64,000 bases of DNA from Owenia fusiformis (lineage: Eukaryota > Annelida > Polychaeta > Sabellida > Oweniidae), in contig CAIIXF020000008.1 in assembly GCA_903813345.2 (NCBI GenBank), positions 26,208,822 to 26,272,821 on the forward strand, given 5' to 3'. Each line of letters starts with the position of its first letter. Positions within the stretch are counted from its first letter, which is position 1. The notes under the pieces were generated by a model. That model had not been told where the DNA came from, ran no database searches, and saw only the letters and a program-made list of their open reading frames with translations. Below are positions 11,783 to 22,098 of this stretch, piece after piece. A program made the position numbers and the translations under genes.

Positions 11783-13394
11783 ATCCTTTTATTCTACTTC
11801 AAATATGAGGTACACATACTTAAATACTGTGATAGCAGGTAGGGATCAATAATGATTCACTCTTTTGACAAACCATGTGTTCACTACTTATAATGACCAT
11901 AATAAGCATCTGAATCATCCTAAGATTTACTAGGAATAAACATGACAAAAATGTTTCAGCACATGTAAAGTGTTACATTATGTACCGTTACAGTCACTGA
12001 GTTCATACACTGACCAGTGGTGATATATCAATATGCTACAGCAGGAAATGATCTTGTTTAAGTGGATTTGACAGAATTTCAAATCATTTATCTTTTAAAG
12101 AGTAATAAAAACTGTTCCAACAAATATGCTTGAGACCATGACAAACTGGCCTTAAACAAACAGTTATGTCATATATATGTACCTTGCTTTATTGAACGAT
12201 ACATCAAAGTAAAAAGAAAACATATATTAGACTTTGTGTTTACCATGGCCTTTCTCCTAGAGAAATTTTTAATCAAAATGGAAATACAATCACAACACTA
12301 TAATTAAGTGTTATTATGTATGATTAAATTCTGAAACATGCCCTTAGAGCAATTTCTAAATGATAATATTGTGGGAATTATTGTAAGGATTGCAATGCAC
12401 CTGTATGTTGTTATATAGTATTTAAAATTATGACACAGAGAATTTAATCCAATCCTTATATTCTATTATGCTCCAACTGATTTTTCTTGAATGAAAATTT
12501 AGTTTCATTTAAACTAGAAATTGTACGTGAAAGTGATATTATGAAATGCCTTATAGCCTATCAGCCTGAATGAATCTAGAAGATCTGAAAGCAATCTTAA
12601 TACCTTTAACTATGTAGCAAACACATTCATGATGCTGCAGTAAGATTAAGTCCATCAAGCCTATCAAAGTATATTTGAATCTGACAATATGAAATGAAGA
12701 TATTTCTTCTGATCGTCTCTGAATTTGAGTAGCAACGAACTCAGCCACTTTGGAATTATATCGTTCATAGTTTTATGCCTACTTTTTTTATCAATATGGG
12801 ACAAACGCAATAAAACATTCAAATCGAGATTAAAGCAGTAAGCACTTCCTAGACTCAAGCTAACCTTTATGGTTATTTTGAGACCACCTTCTAAATTTTT
12901 TTTTCAAGCGAGCAATTTTCCTCACCCGCCTTATCTGGCAAATGGAACGATCAAACATCAGTGGTCATGAAGAAATTGGAGAAGCATCAAATGAGGCCAC
13001 ACATTTTATTAGCCAAATAAGAAGCAATCCTAGATAAACAATTATTTCATTTGTAAAATATGAATGCATTTTCCATATAATATAGAACTTCAGATCTATT
13101 CTAAAGAACTAAAAATAATATTAGAATCATATGATATTTAATTACTTTAATCTAATACTGGAAAGTTACGGAAATAACCCAATTATTCTTGGATAAATCA
13201 ATGTACCAGGAAATATTTGAACAAATAATTGAAATTCAAAACAATCTCGACAATTTTGGGTGGGCGATTTTGAAGTAGACTTTTAGATAACTTTATAGGT
13301 TTTCCATGCCCTAAAAATAAACATAAATACATTTATAAATTCAAATTTATAGTTGCTAATACCACCAACTGTCTAATAAAACAATGTAACTTAC
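11783..13394. other. No gene seen
   Basis: AT-rich non-coding DNA. Short open frames near 12551 and 12664 (minus strand) overlap in different frames and show no family features. Confidence 0.45.
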
Positions 13395-13480
13395 CTATAA
13401 CTGTAGTTTTCGAATAAAACGATATCAAAGATTTTGAAATTCGCTGGCCGCCATATTGAATTGTAATATCCGGGCACCTG
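13395..13480 (-). promoter_or_regulatory. Candidate first exon / promoter on the minus strand (YY1-type ATGGCGGCC)
   Basis: Read on the minus strand, a CpG-bearing stretch contains CAATATGGCGGCCAGCG followed about 50 nt later by a consensus donor, ATAG/GTAAGT (exon end 13395). The ATG opens only a 9-codon frame (MAASEFQNL, then stop), so it would be a leader exon with an upstream ORF. Its strand and place fit a 5' UTR exon of the PAK-like gene, 10.4 kb upstream of the CRIB exon. The transcript start is not defined, so the right boundary is approximate. Confidence 0.4.
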
Positions 13481-13607
13481 TCAGGTAATTAGTTCAAAGG
13501 TTTATTGTGAGATGGCAGCACCAGCTTGATGCAGTGACATTGCCAATCCAATCTCGGGTACGAGCCACGGGCTCTGATACGACTCCGGGCCCCCGGGCTG
13601 GACACGG

Positions 13608-14726
13608 CAGTGGCGTAGCGTCGTTTACGCAAAGTACGCAAATGCGTCCACTGGAACAATCCAATGTTTATCTGAATATTTGGAAATTCTAAATTTCTCA
13701 AGTTTTAATAAGAAAAGCCATTGTTCAACCTTATCATTTCGTATCTTTGAACAGGGTTCAACCATAGAAATTAGGTGTTTATTTTAGTCCCGACATGTCA
13801 TTAATGATTCTTTCAAATTATACTCTCATAATTTCGTGAATACTCTTATATAATCCATATGACCTCCCCGTATTAAGTACACAGGTTGAAGACCACAGTA
13901 GAGTTTCCCATAGGTGGCCATTATAACATTTTACCCTGTATCTTATTAACGATTAGTATCCAAGCCTAGTGCAACATACCACAGTGTTCGGGAGAGACTC
14001 GCCTAGACTGCTATAACAATCTTACCATGGGTTGTCCACCGAATTTTTGAGATAAATAAACTTGAAGACACTAACCCCCTCTATCGTCAGATTTCTCAGA
14101 GAATTCTGGTAAAATCACCAAGGTCAAAATCACTCCGCCGCCAGCTTAAAATGAGATTTCCCACTGAACTTTGGCATGTTTTCAGATAAATCAAGACCTA
14201 CCTTGTAAATATTTAGTCCCAATTCACTTCCCAAAAGCCAAATGGCGCTCCAATGGGGTAGGAAAGGAGAAAAATGACTTTTTATACAGAAAACCAAATC
14301 ACTCATGTGCCGAATCCAGCTCCAGTTTTGGCGTAAGTATCTTTTGAATTTAATGATTAGGGATAGTTAATCAATTACGCTAATATCTATATACTATAAT
14401 AATATTCAAGCAAGATTTGGCTGTACCTTTTATCCATAAATCTTATCGGAAGACATTGAATAAGAGTAATCAACAGTGCTGTCTGCTGCAGACATCTTTT
14501 TGTTCAGTGTAAATTATTCAGGTAAGATTTTTACAACGATAATAGATTTTTTGAATGTTCAAAATTATTTTTTTAAATATTTTTGCTTGAATTTCTACAA
14601 GACTTATAATGAGTACTTATGAGTAAATTTCAAGTGGAAATGAATGCGTATCGGATAAACCCCCCCTCCCCCATCCCAATTTTGGAATTTTGCGTCCCCT
14701 AGTAAAATTGCCACGCTACGCCACTG
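13608..14726. mobile_element. 1.1-kb CAGTGGCGTAGC element with 5-bp target duplication
   Basis: The ends are CAGTGGCGTAGCGT at 13608 and its near-perfect reverse complement, ACGCTACGCCACTG, ending at 14726. The 5-bp sequence CACGG flanks both sides (13603-13607 and 14727-14731). The body is non-coding with C-rich tracts near the right end. The ends and duplication length match the elements at 26054 and 44496. A hAT-related non-autonomous DNA transposon is possible, but no transposase is seen, so the superfamily is uncertain. Confidence 0.88.
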
Positions 14727-14842
14727 CACGGGTAAACTTAACCAGATCTCAATGTACCCTAAGCATTTGAGCTGAACATACCAGCAAGCTCTCTATCACC
14801 CGACGTGTCCATGATACTGCCGACAAGCTCATTGGCTAGTAA

Positions 14843-14896
14843 TTACTCGAGTCTCTAGCTTACAGCTGGAATATAGAGAAGGCTTTTGACCGAAGT
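14843..14896 (+). repeat. Left copy of a 55-bp long-range inverted repeat
   Basis: This copy (TTACTCGAGTCTCTAGC, then ACAGCTGGAATATAGAGAAG, then CGAAGTA) recurs in reverse complement at 19787-19841, 4.9 kb away. The central words are identical and only a few bases differ. A shorter piece (GGCTAGAGACTCGAGTAA) occurs at about 38783. It is a dispersed repeat of unknown class. Confidence 0.8.
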
Positions 14897-15688
14897 AAGC
14901 TAGTAACACTGTAGTCCCGGGACTGTAGTAAGCTTGTAAACCATGTTCGGTTTACTGAGTACAATATGGAGAAGGCTTTGCAGGACCTAAGTACAGTGTT
15001 CGTGAGCATCCCGGGAGCATTCACAATCGTATCCATCAATTTTGCGTCATTTGTGATAGTTATGATTGGTTTTTGATGATGTGCAGAACGTGTTCAAATG
15101 TATGAAAAAATGTATGCAATCTAAGATTATGAATGACGCACTGCGACCGCGCGCCACTCTTTGAAATTTCATTCTCATTTTAATGAACGTATAATCATGA
15201 TAATGTTTGATTTCTCGGACGCTATAGGACGACACTTTGGTAAACCAGTATTCTAGATTAATACTAACTAATGATGCTGGGCTTTCAATAGCAGGGGGCG
15301 AGTGTCCGAAATCGCCGTTTGTTTTCGATAATTCGCCGTTTGTTAGAAGTCAAATATTGTCTAAGTTTTGGGGGAAAATATAAGTCTTCTATAGACTATC
15401 CTTTATTTTATTCAGCGATCTTGTTTTGCACTTCCTTGTCTATGATTTGTACCTCAGTTTCGAACTGCAATGGAACTCACTATAATCGTAAGGATCACTT
15501 GATCTCATTATAGTAGTAAACTGTTGTACCTGTTTGGGCTATGGATTTTGGATCACTATCTGACCACTATCATGTGCATGATAATTCAAATTCCAACCTT
15601 TGGTATAATCAGAGTTGGTTATTTTTCACTGGACATGCAGTTACATGTATGATTGATACAACTCTGTCCAACCAGTCACAGTACAGTC

Positions 15689-15780
15689 TACCCTGCGTCG
15701 GTGCGTGCAGAGTCTAGTTAAACTACTGAAGACGAAGAAGCTCTCTTTTAAGAAGTGAAGTCAAACGAATGCAAAGGGTA
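15689..15780. mobile_element. Internally deleted TACCCTG...AGGGTA element, 9-bp duplication
   Basis: A 92-bp copy of the family at 43701-44071: TACCCTGCG, the word AGAGTCTAGTTAAACTAC, then directly the right end CTCTCTTTTAAGAAGTGAAG through GCAAAGGGTA. The middle of about 270 bp is missing. AGTACAGTC flanks it exactly on both sides (15680-15688 and 15781-15789), a 9-bp target duplication. The right junction reads AAGG/GTAAGT, a perfect splice-donor match created by the insertion. Confidence 0.88.
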
Positions 15781-15821
15781 AGTACAGTCCTTCCAATGGG
15801 TGTAAAATTGTATTAATCAGT

Positions 15822-16375
15822 TAAAGGCCCCATATAAAGTTTAAACCACTTTGGCTTATATTTTTGTCTTATCCAATGTTATCAAAGCGTGAAATGTGAA
15901 ACTTTTTATTAATTTCAAAAATGTTTTTGAAGGACTTTTTGTTTATAATATCGTGAATTTATTCAAAACTAACTTTAAGAGGTCACACTAATCCTTTAAA
16001 GCGATAATTCACACCGATGTATAGCAATCATCCTCACTTGTTCTTTTGCCGACAAAATCAAGAAAATTGGTTGATAGGTGAGCGAGCAATGAACTCATCC
16101 ATGCATGAAAGTGGTTCAGGGAAAGATGCATTTCAAAATTTTAATTCTCATAGAAACCAATGGTAAACTAATATTAAAAACATATTCATCCTTTTAACCT
16201 GGTTAGACAGTCAAAATTGGTTTATTGTTTAGCATATTTAGAAAAGATTGACATTGAAAAATGTTGCCACCTAAGTGATGTCACGATGTGGTCACTTAGG
16301 TTGAAAATATTTTCGATATGCTAAATCATTAAATTGGCATGAGATATAACATTTTATTTTTAACATGGTGTGTCC
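15822..16375 (+). repeat. Dispersed repeat shared with the 29 kb mariner-like element
   Basis: The sequence from TAAAGGCCCCATATAAAGTTT to about 16375 is the reverse complement, with substitutions, of about 29640-30206. Shared words include AAACCACTTTGGCTTATA, CCAATGTTATCAAAG and AACCTGGTTAGACA. A third copy is at 35262-36010. It has no coding capacity. Confidence 0.82.
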
Positions 16376-16389
16376 GTTATATATTGGTG

Positions 16390-16629
16390 TTAAAAAGATA
16401 TAGAGGTTCTTATATGAGTACCTGTGCAAGATCGTCCATTCTTGATGAGATTTAATAATTCCTCTTTATCGAGTCGCAGACGAGATAAAGAAACATTATC
16501 AAAGCGACTGTCGGATAAATTATGAATGTAGTTTCGCACAGGACGTGTCAACGGAACCAAACAGTGAACCCCGCTTTCCCGAACCCGAGTTTCCAGAATT
16601 CGCCTCGCATGCCTTCGACTCTTTCTCAA
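16390..16629 (-). CDS. Unrecognised open frame with exon-like composition
   Basis: A minus-strand frame of about 79 codons, richer in CpG than its surroundings, reads with Arg/Leu/Glu-rich content such as SRLRLDKEELLNLIKNGRS. It reaches a possible donor (ACAG/GTACTC) near 16422. I do not recognise a family. It has no clear ATG at its start, and the frame upstream is closed by stops near 16680. It may be a transposon relic or chance. The opposite-strand frame over the same DNA also has no recognisable content. Confidence 0.15.
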   Translation of the reverse strand: MRKSRRHARRILETRVRESGVHCLVPLTRPVRNYIHNLSDSRFDNVSLSRLRLDKEELLNLIKNGRSCTGTHIRTSISF

Positions 16630-18437
16630 GATTTGGGCCCTAATTTTCTCAAAATATGTTGTACCCCGACATTATCATCCTGGTGTCTCGTTTATAACAC
16701 CCTTGTAATTACAATGCGAAGTTACTTAAGCACGATAAAAAGTGTATGTGTGGATGGGGGGAGGAGGTTTGACCCCCACTTACCAAAAGCTGGGACATGT
16801 ATACCTTTATATACTCAACCGGCCAAGTATTAACAGTACAAAAGGGAGAAAAAATCCACCAGGTCCATAATTCTACACGTTCACGTACAAGTTTAAAAAA
16901 GTGTATCTTAAATTTATGTAGAACTACGCCTTTGTACAAGCGACGCATTTTCACAGGTGCGTCTTTACAATGAAACACAATAACGAGAATTGCAACTTTA
17001 GGATCTTGAAAAAAGTTGCAATATTCTTCCTGGTTAGAATAGGTTTCCACGTACAACTAGAAACACTATATAAAATAACTATCTATACACCATCAATGCA
17101 AATATATGCTTTCTTCCATTCTGATACTCATGGCATCTTTCTGTTTCACCTGAAACACAGGGCTGAGAAGAAATGAGATGTCATGGCTTATCATGATGGC
17201 TTTCTTCGAGAATACATAATGCGGGCCCGGGAATGCGGGGTGCCACATTCATTGCAACACACCTTGCAACAATGTCTTATATGAGGGTAATTTCTTATAT
17301 TGAGAAGTTTATCATCTATTGAAATTAAATACTTGTAGCTACAAAAAGCGAATTTGTTTGAGCAGTCCTAGCTCGACATATTGAAAACAATATTTACAAC
17401 ATGGTATTCTTAGTAGACTGTTCAATTTGGAATTTCGAAGTAGCCAAACATCAGCTTTCTAACAAAAATCATCATTAAAGGATTTTATCAAAGTCTTCCA
17501 TGCAAATGAAGGTGTGAATTCACATTAAAGTGTGCGCCTGACCCGGCTACGTATAGCACAGAGTTTATACTGGCGGATTAGACTAGTTCATTTTTTATAT
17601 GTGTGTGAAAGCTTTCTCTTATTTGCGTTTTTTCGTTTAGTACGGTTTTGTTATAATTGCCGAGGTCATATAACCGGGATAAAACAATGATTATCGTTGA
17701 CTGCCCACACACAAAACATACGTTGAGTAAACAGTGTTATTACAAACAACAGGCTTTAGAATACAAAGCGTAGTGTGATGATAAGCTGCACACTACCACT
17801 GCTGCATGTACATATTACTAATTTACTAGGGCTCCCAAAGAGTGGATAGGGAGGTTGTGTTTGTAACTTTTAAATTTTACATTTCAAAATTGTCATTTTA
17901 CATGTCATGATTTGTTGGTTTCATTCGTTTAGCCAATCAAAACATTGTAAAACAATAAATTATCTGAATACGTACAATCAATTTTGTTCAGTTTTGATTA
18001 TAGTTGTCAGAATAAAGTTACGTTCATCTGAATCCATGTATCAAAACAAAAATCCTATTTTCACTTCAAAATACTTCAGTGAGATGAAGGCTCGGAATTG
18101 TCACATGCAATAACTTATTGTCGTATTCGTTATTTTATCTTCTCGATAGTAGCATTTAGTCGCACATTTGATGCCAGGTCACCTTGTCGCGTACCTCTTG
18201 GGGAACCCCACATTTATGTGTGTACTCATGGGAGTAAATTCCCCGGTGTAGCCGAGAGCCACAAACTTTTCAACAGGTTCGAAATGACCAATTTCTCTCA
18301 TATATACTCTAAATATTTTATTATTTAGCACCTACAAAGTATTGCTAATAACCATATGTAATTTCAATAAGGAAACTTATCTGGCTACATATAAATTCAA
18401 TATCAACACTAGCTGTTCTCTCAACACGTCCTGGCTT
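16630..18437. other. No gene seen
   Basis: Mostly AT-rich non-coding DNA. Small GC-richer patches occur near 17220 and 18160-18260. None of the short open frames has a recognisable domain. Confidence 0.45.
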
Positions 18438-18501
18438 ACCTTGTGGTGACAAACCCTGGATTTTCGCTATTTATAGTTTATCAACACCTGGACGCATGCG
18501 C
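18438..18501 (-). promoter_or_regulatory. Candidate TATA promoter and first exon on the minus strand
   Basis: Read on the minus strand: an NRF1-like word GCGCATGC (18494-18501), then CTATAAATAG with TATAAATA at 18468-18475, then about 28 nt later a splice donor ACAAG/GTAAGC with exon end at 18440. The order and spacing fit a compact core promoter with a very short leader exon. The strand points towards the PAK-like gene, and it lies beyond the 3' end of the deiodinase gene. No transcript start can be proved from sequence. Confidence 0.35.
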
Positions 18502-20143
18502 ATTTTATACTTTATCGGGCACTTTAACAAATTAAGATTAGATCCACAATATGTTATCAAATGGTTAAATGCGCAAAATGTGTAGATATGTTTTCCTTAA
18601 TAATGTGTGAGGAGGCCTTTCAGGCAATTTTCGAAAACGTAGTGAGAACAAGTTTGGTGTAGAGGGGAGGGGGATATCTCCCACCTCGGTCTCTCTCTAA
18701 TGCCTTGGCCACATATGCGCCGGGCGCCGGCCGATGATTAGTCATCGGCCGATTTCTAAATCAATTTCGACAATAATTATCTAATTCGGCAATTTTAGTT
18801 ACAAAACATGAAGGTACATTATGTAAAATTTTGAAGACAATTGGTGCATATTTAACAAAAAAACGGCACCAGTCCTGTTACTTTTGGAACACCCTGTATG
18901 TCACCATTTCTGGCAATGTCTGGAGGCGGTAAAAACTAAAATGAATCTGATATACACATAATCACAAGTGAATCATCTATTAATACATCACTCTCATTTT
19001 AATAATGACAATTCTAGATTTTGATTTCTATTAAAAGTGTTCAATTCAACGGGTGCATTTGGATTTGTGAAATGCAACCTGTGTAAGGGTAAGTTATCTT
19101 ATAAAAGGTAAATGACATTCTATATAAGTTGCCCTAGTCATTCCACAGTTCCAGGTGTTATTTTGTGGAGCCCATGTCTTGTCACATCACACGTGGAAAT
19201 GACTTTGACAAACCTTGGACATCTTTCTTTCAGTCCATGGACTCTAAAATAACAAGAATTTGCATTGTCGGGAGCGTAAAATTGGTTATTTTGAATGCCG
19301 CCTCTTGTATTTTTCATCTGCCCCTTGTACACAAAGTTACTGAAACCGTCCTTAACGTGTGTTTAGTCTTTCGAATCATGAAGATGACACATGTTTTAAA
19401 ACTGTAGATTTTATTTCGGACGAAGTAAAGACTTACGGGAAAACGGTAGAATGTTTGTCGTTATCGTAAGAAAAAAAACGTTTACGCACGAGGTAGATCC
19501 CCATAAAATGCTACAGCTGATACGCAGGCCAGCTGCGCGCTACACTCATGCTATGTTCAAGTCTGAGATAGACATTCAGAATTTCAATATTGAACAAAAT
19601 CCAGTTTTCTCAGTTTATTTGCAATAAAAATTTCAAGAACTTCTTGAACACTGGGTTTTTCATCTTGATCCATCAAAGCATTACATAATGACAGAAGGAA
19701 TACACTGGGTAACTTTTACCAGTATGTTTTTTAGCCTTTTCAGAATTTGACACAAAACAAAGTCATAGATTTGAACAGCGCGAGTGTACTTCGGTCCAAA
19801 GCCTTCTCTATATTCCAGCTGTAAGTTAGAGACTCGAGTAAGTGCGAGGCAATGAAAATGAGTCCATTAACCCAATCAAATGGACACAGTACATTAATAC
19901 TCTCGTAGATGAAATTTAGTGTATTCATTCAAAATAGTTTAAAAGGCATATTTAGAGTCATGATTATTTTTTTCAAAAATAACATGGTTAGCTGAAATGC
20001 TAGCAATCCAAAATATGCAAACGTTTTACATCTTACATTTAACATTTTCATCGCATCGCACTATTGTTCAACCAGCTAACCAACTAGCTGGTAACTGCTT
20101 TAATTAATGTCACACTGCACAATGTTGCATCTTGTACTTTTTG
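18502..20143. other. Intergenic DNA with repeat fragments and possible deiodinase 3' region
   Basis: At about 18727-18750 there is a short palindrome (GGCCGATGA...TCATCGGCC). At about 18870-18896 there is a transposon-like end (GGAACACCCTGTA) resembling the ends of the mariner-like element at 29 kb. AATAAA on the minus strand at 19614-19619 could serve as the polyadenylation signal for the deiodinase gene, about 525 nt past its stop. Coding-looking frames such as 19165-19407 are not recognisable. Confidence 0.4.
19787..19841 (-). repeat. Right copy of a 55-bp long-range inverted repeat
   Basis: Reverse complement of 14843-14896 (TACTTCGGTC, then TTCTCTATATTCCAGCTGTA, then GAGACTCGAGTAA), with few differences. 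The pair encloses 4.9 kb that contains no recognised gene. Confidence 0.8.
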
Positions 20144-20326
20144 TTAAATCGCAGTCATGAATTCTTCCAGTGGTTTGCGTTTCAATGCAGGTACAGTCGC
20201 GTCAGGGGCTGGGTATCCCACTGGCAATAGTAGCATGACCTTTTCGTTGATGGGACGATTCAAAAGCTTACGCAGACGTGGACCAGCGTTCAGTGGTGTA
20301 CTGGTCAATGTGACTAGGCCTGCTTC
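20144..20326 (-). CDS. IYD: Iodotyrosine deiodinase, exon 3 (C-terminus)
   Basis: The terminal coding exon has 60 codons plus TAA (20146-20144). It begins after the acceptor ATATTTTCAG at 20327, phase 0. It encodes residues 243-302. The motifs [23 protein letters not shown] and MLLLPVGYP match the C-terminal flavin-binding and dimer part of vertebrate IYD (AGLVTVTTTPLN, GPRLRVLLGRP, LMLLPVGYP). The Thr-Ser-Thr of the first motif lies where IYD contacts the FMN. The end ([13 protein letters not shown]) also matches (VPDLKRKPLDQIM). Confidence 0.95.
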   Translation of the reverse strand, partial: EAGLVTLTSTPLNAGPRLRKLLNRPINEKVMLLLPVGYPAPDATVPALKRKPLEEFMTAI

Positions 20327-20626
20327 CTGAAAATATTCGAAATTGTTTTATCATAATTTGATATTTTATAATTGGTCTAATCCACAACTACAAGTCAAAT
20401 AACATGAAAATTATGAAAAATGTATCGGTCATGAATACAAATACAAGTATTTTTCAAATGAGGTTAAAACAACGTCAGGTATTCACCAAAAATATAATAA
20501 AATGTCCATTTAAAATGTGATTTAGTTCATGTTGAATTTTAAAGGCTGTTCAATATACTTGGGCTGGTTACTAACAAATTATTTAGATATGTTGATGAAC
20601 CATTTTATAACAGATAGTGTCTTACC

Positions 20627-20941
20627 TGTATGGCTGCCAATACAAGCCCAACACTTATGGAAGTGCTGATCTCATTGTAATAATGGACCAATCGGGAGCC
20701 ATCTGGGGCTATCCCATATGACTGCTTCAGCACAATCACCAAATATGGCGCAATCTCCAAATATGGCTTGTTCCAGTCTGTCCCAATACAAGCTAAATCT
20801 TGCACCCATTTGTCACCCATTCTTCTTCGATAATTCACTTCCTCTTCTTCCTCGATTATTTCACGAATTTCCTTTTTGATTTCAGGGCTTTTGACCACTA
20901 CATATGTCCAAGGTTGAGTGTGTGCCCCACTAGGAGATGTC
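20627..20941 (-). CDS. IYD: Iodotyrosine deiodinase, exon 2 (active-site lid), coding core
   Basis: The full exon is 20626-20942 (317 nt), between acceptor TTTTCTTCAG and donor CAG/GTAAGA. It encodes residues 137-242. TSPSGAHTQPW is the FMN-binding loop of the nitroreductase-fold IYD family. IIEEEEEVNYRRRMG followed by GTDWNKPYL forms the mobile lid that closes over the iodotyrosine. Glu170, Tyr174 and Lys195 have the same spacing as the substrate-binding Glu157, Tyr161 and Lys182 of human IYD, so the enzyme should recognise the zwitterion of mono- and diiodotyrosine. VHYYNEISTSISVG matches VHYYNEISVSIACG. Confidence 0.96.
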
Positions 20942-21689
20942 CCTGAAGAAAACAGAAAAGATTATTCCCAGGGTCAACAACACAATCATTTGCAATAACA
21001 ATGCCCAAACGATACACCCATTGACAGTTTTATGGGATAAGACATAAATACATTCTACTGACGGATCCAGAATCTTTCAAGGGGAGGGCACATTTTAATT
21101 AAGGAAAAAATGTTGGGCGCCTAAAAATTCGGACCAAGTTAAAAATTAAGGCCCATTTTTTTATAATTTGGCCTAAAATAGGACCAAAAGGCCAAGTTTT
21201 GGCTAAAAAGGCCCATTTTTGAGGCCTTACAAAAAATTGGGCCCAAAATTTTTAGGGCTTTAAAACATTTTACAAACAGAACAGATCATGCAATGATTAA
21301 GTGATCATATTTAGAGAGACCTTCCGCATCACGTCTTTTCAAAATATCATATTTGGATTATTTTGGTTGTTTCTATATTTTTCTTTTTCTTTTTTATCCT
21401 TAAGAAAAGCATATTTACGACATGACCCTTATTAACCTTGGTAAAAAATTCTGCATCGTTTTAAACAGTGTAATGACAAAAACCCAAATTATATTAAGAT
21501 CTGTGTGAAACTAATAGAATCGTTGTTCCGTCCCATGATTTCCAGTTGGAAAAACATAAGGGCCATCGTTTGGACAATACAAAAATCCAATTTTCCAAAT
21601 CGTAAAACCACTTTCTTTCAGGACAAAATAAGTGAATGTGATCAAGTTGATCTAGGAAAATTCATTGGAAGCCCTTAAACTGAACTCAC

Positions 21690-22098
21690 CTCCTGTTCTT
21701 ATAATGTTGTCCATAACTTCTTGTGGAAACGGTTCATCACTGAAAAACCTCACCGATCTTCTTTTATTCATTTCTTGATAAAATTCTTGGGATCTCCTTG
21801 TCATCTCAGCCTTAGATAGTCTCTCTATGGTAAAAGGTATGTGTTCCTTTCCTGCTTCATGGTCCACTCGTGTATCAGCATTTTCAAGATTTAAGCCACC
21901 ATCAGCTTCTTCCTTATCTTTAGCATCACTTGTAGAATCAGGGAATGCATATCTTTCATCCGTTTCATCATTTTTGGCCACACCAGCTCTATTCTTATCA
22001 TTTTTTGTATCATAAAGGAGAATTGCTAGAATATATCCAAATGCTATTGTTACTCCATACAGCCAGTAATCAAGTATCAGATTAGTTAAAATCCCCAT
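21690..22098 (-). CDS. IYD: Iodotyrosine deiodinase, exon 1 (membrane anchor, start)
   Basis: The exon has 136 codons plus one base from ATG at 22098 to donor GGAG/GTGAGT; with exons 2 and 3 it gives a 302-residue protein (human IYD is 289). Residues 8-29 (YWLYGVTIAFGYILAILLY) form an N-terminal transmembrane anchor, as in vertebrate IYD. An acidic, low-complexity spacer of about 60 residues follows. NKRRSVRFFSDEPFP (residues 111-125) is the conserved FMN phosphate-binding Arg-Arg-Ser motif. The enzyme uses FMN and NADPH to remove iodide from mono- and diiodotyrosine, salvaging iodide; in invertebrates it could process other halotyrosines. All three exons join in frame, with no breaks. The first ATG is chosen because it precedes the anchor directly. 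Confidence 0.95.
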
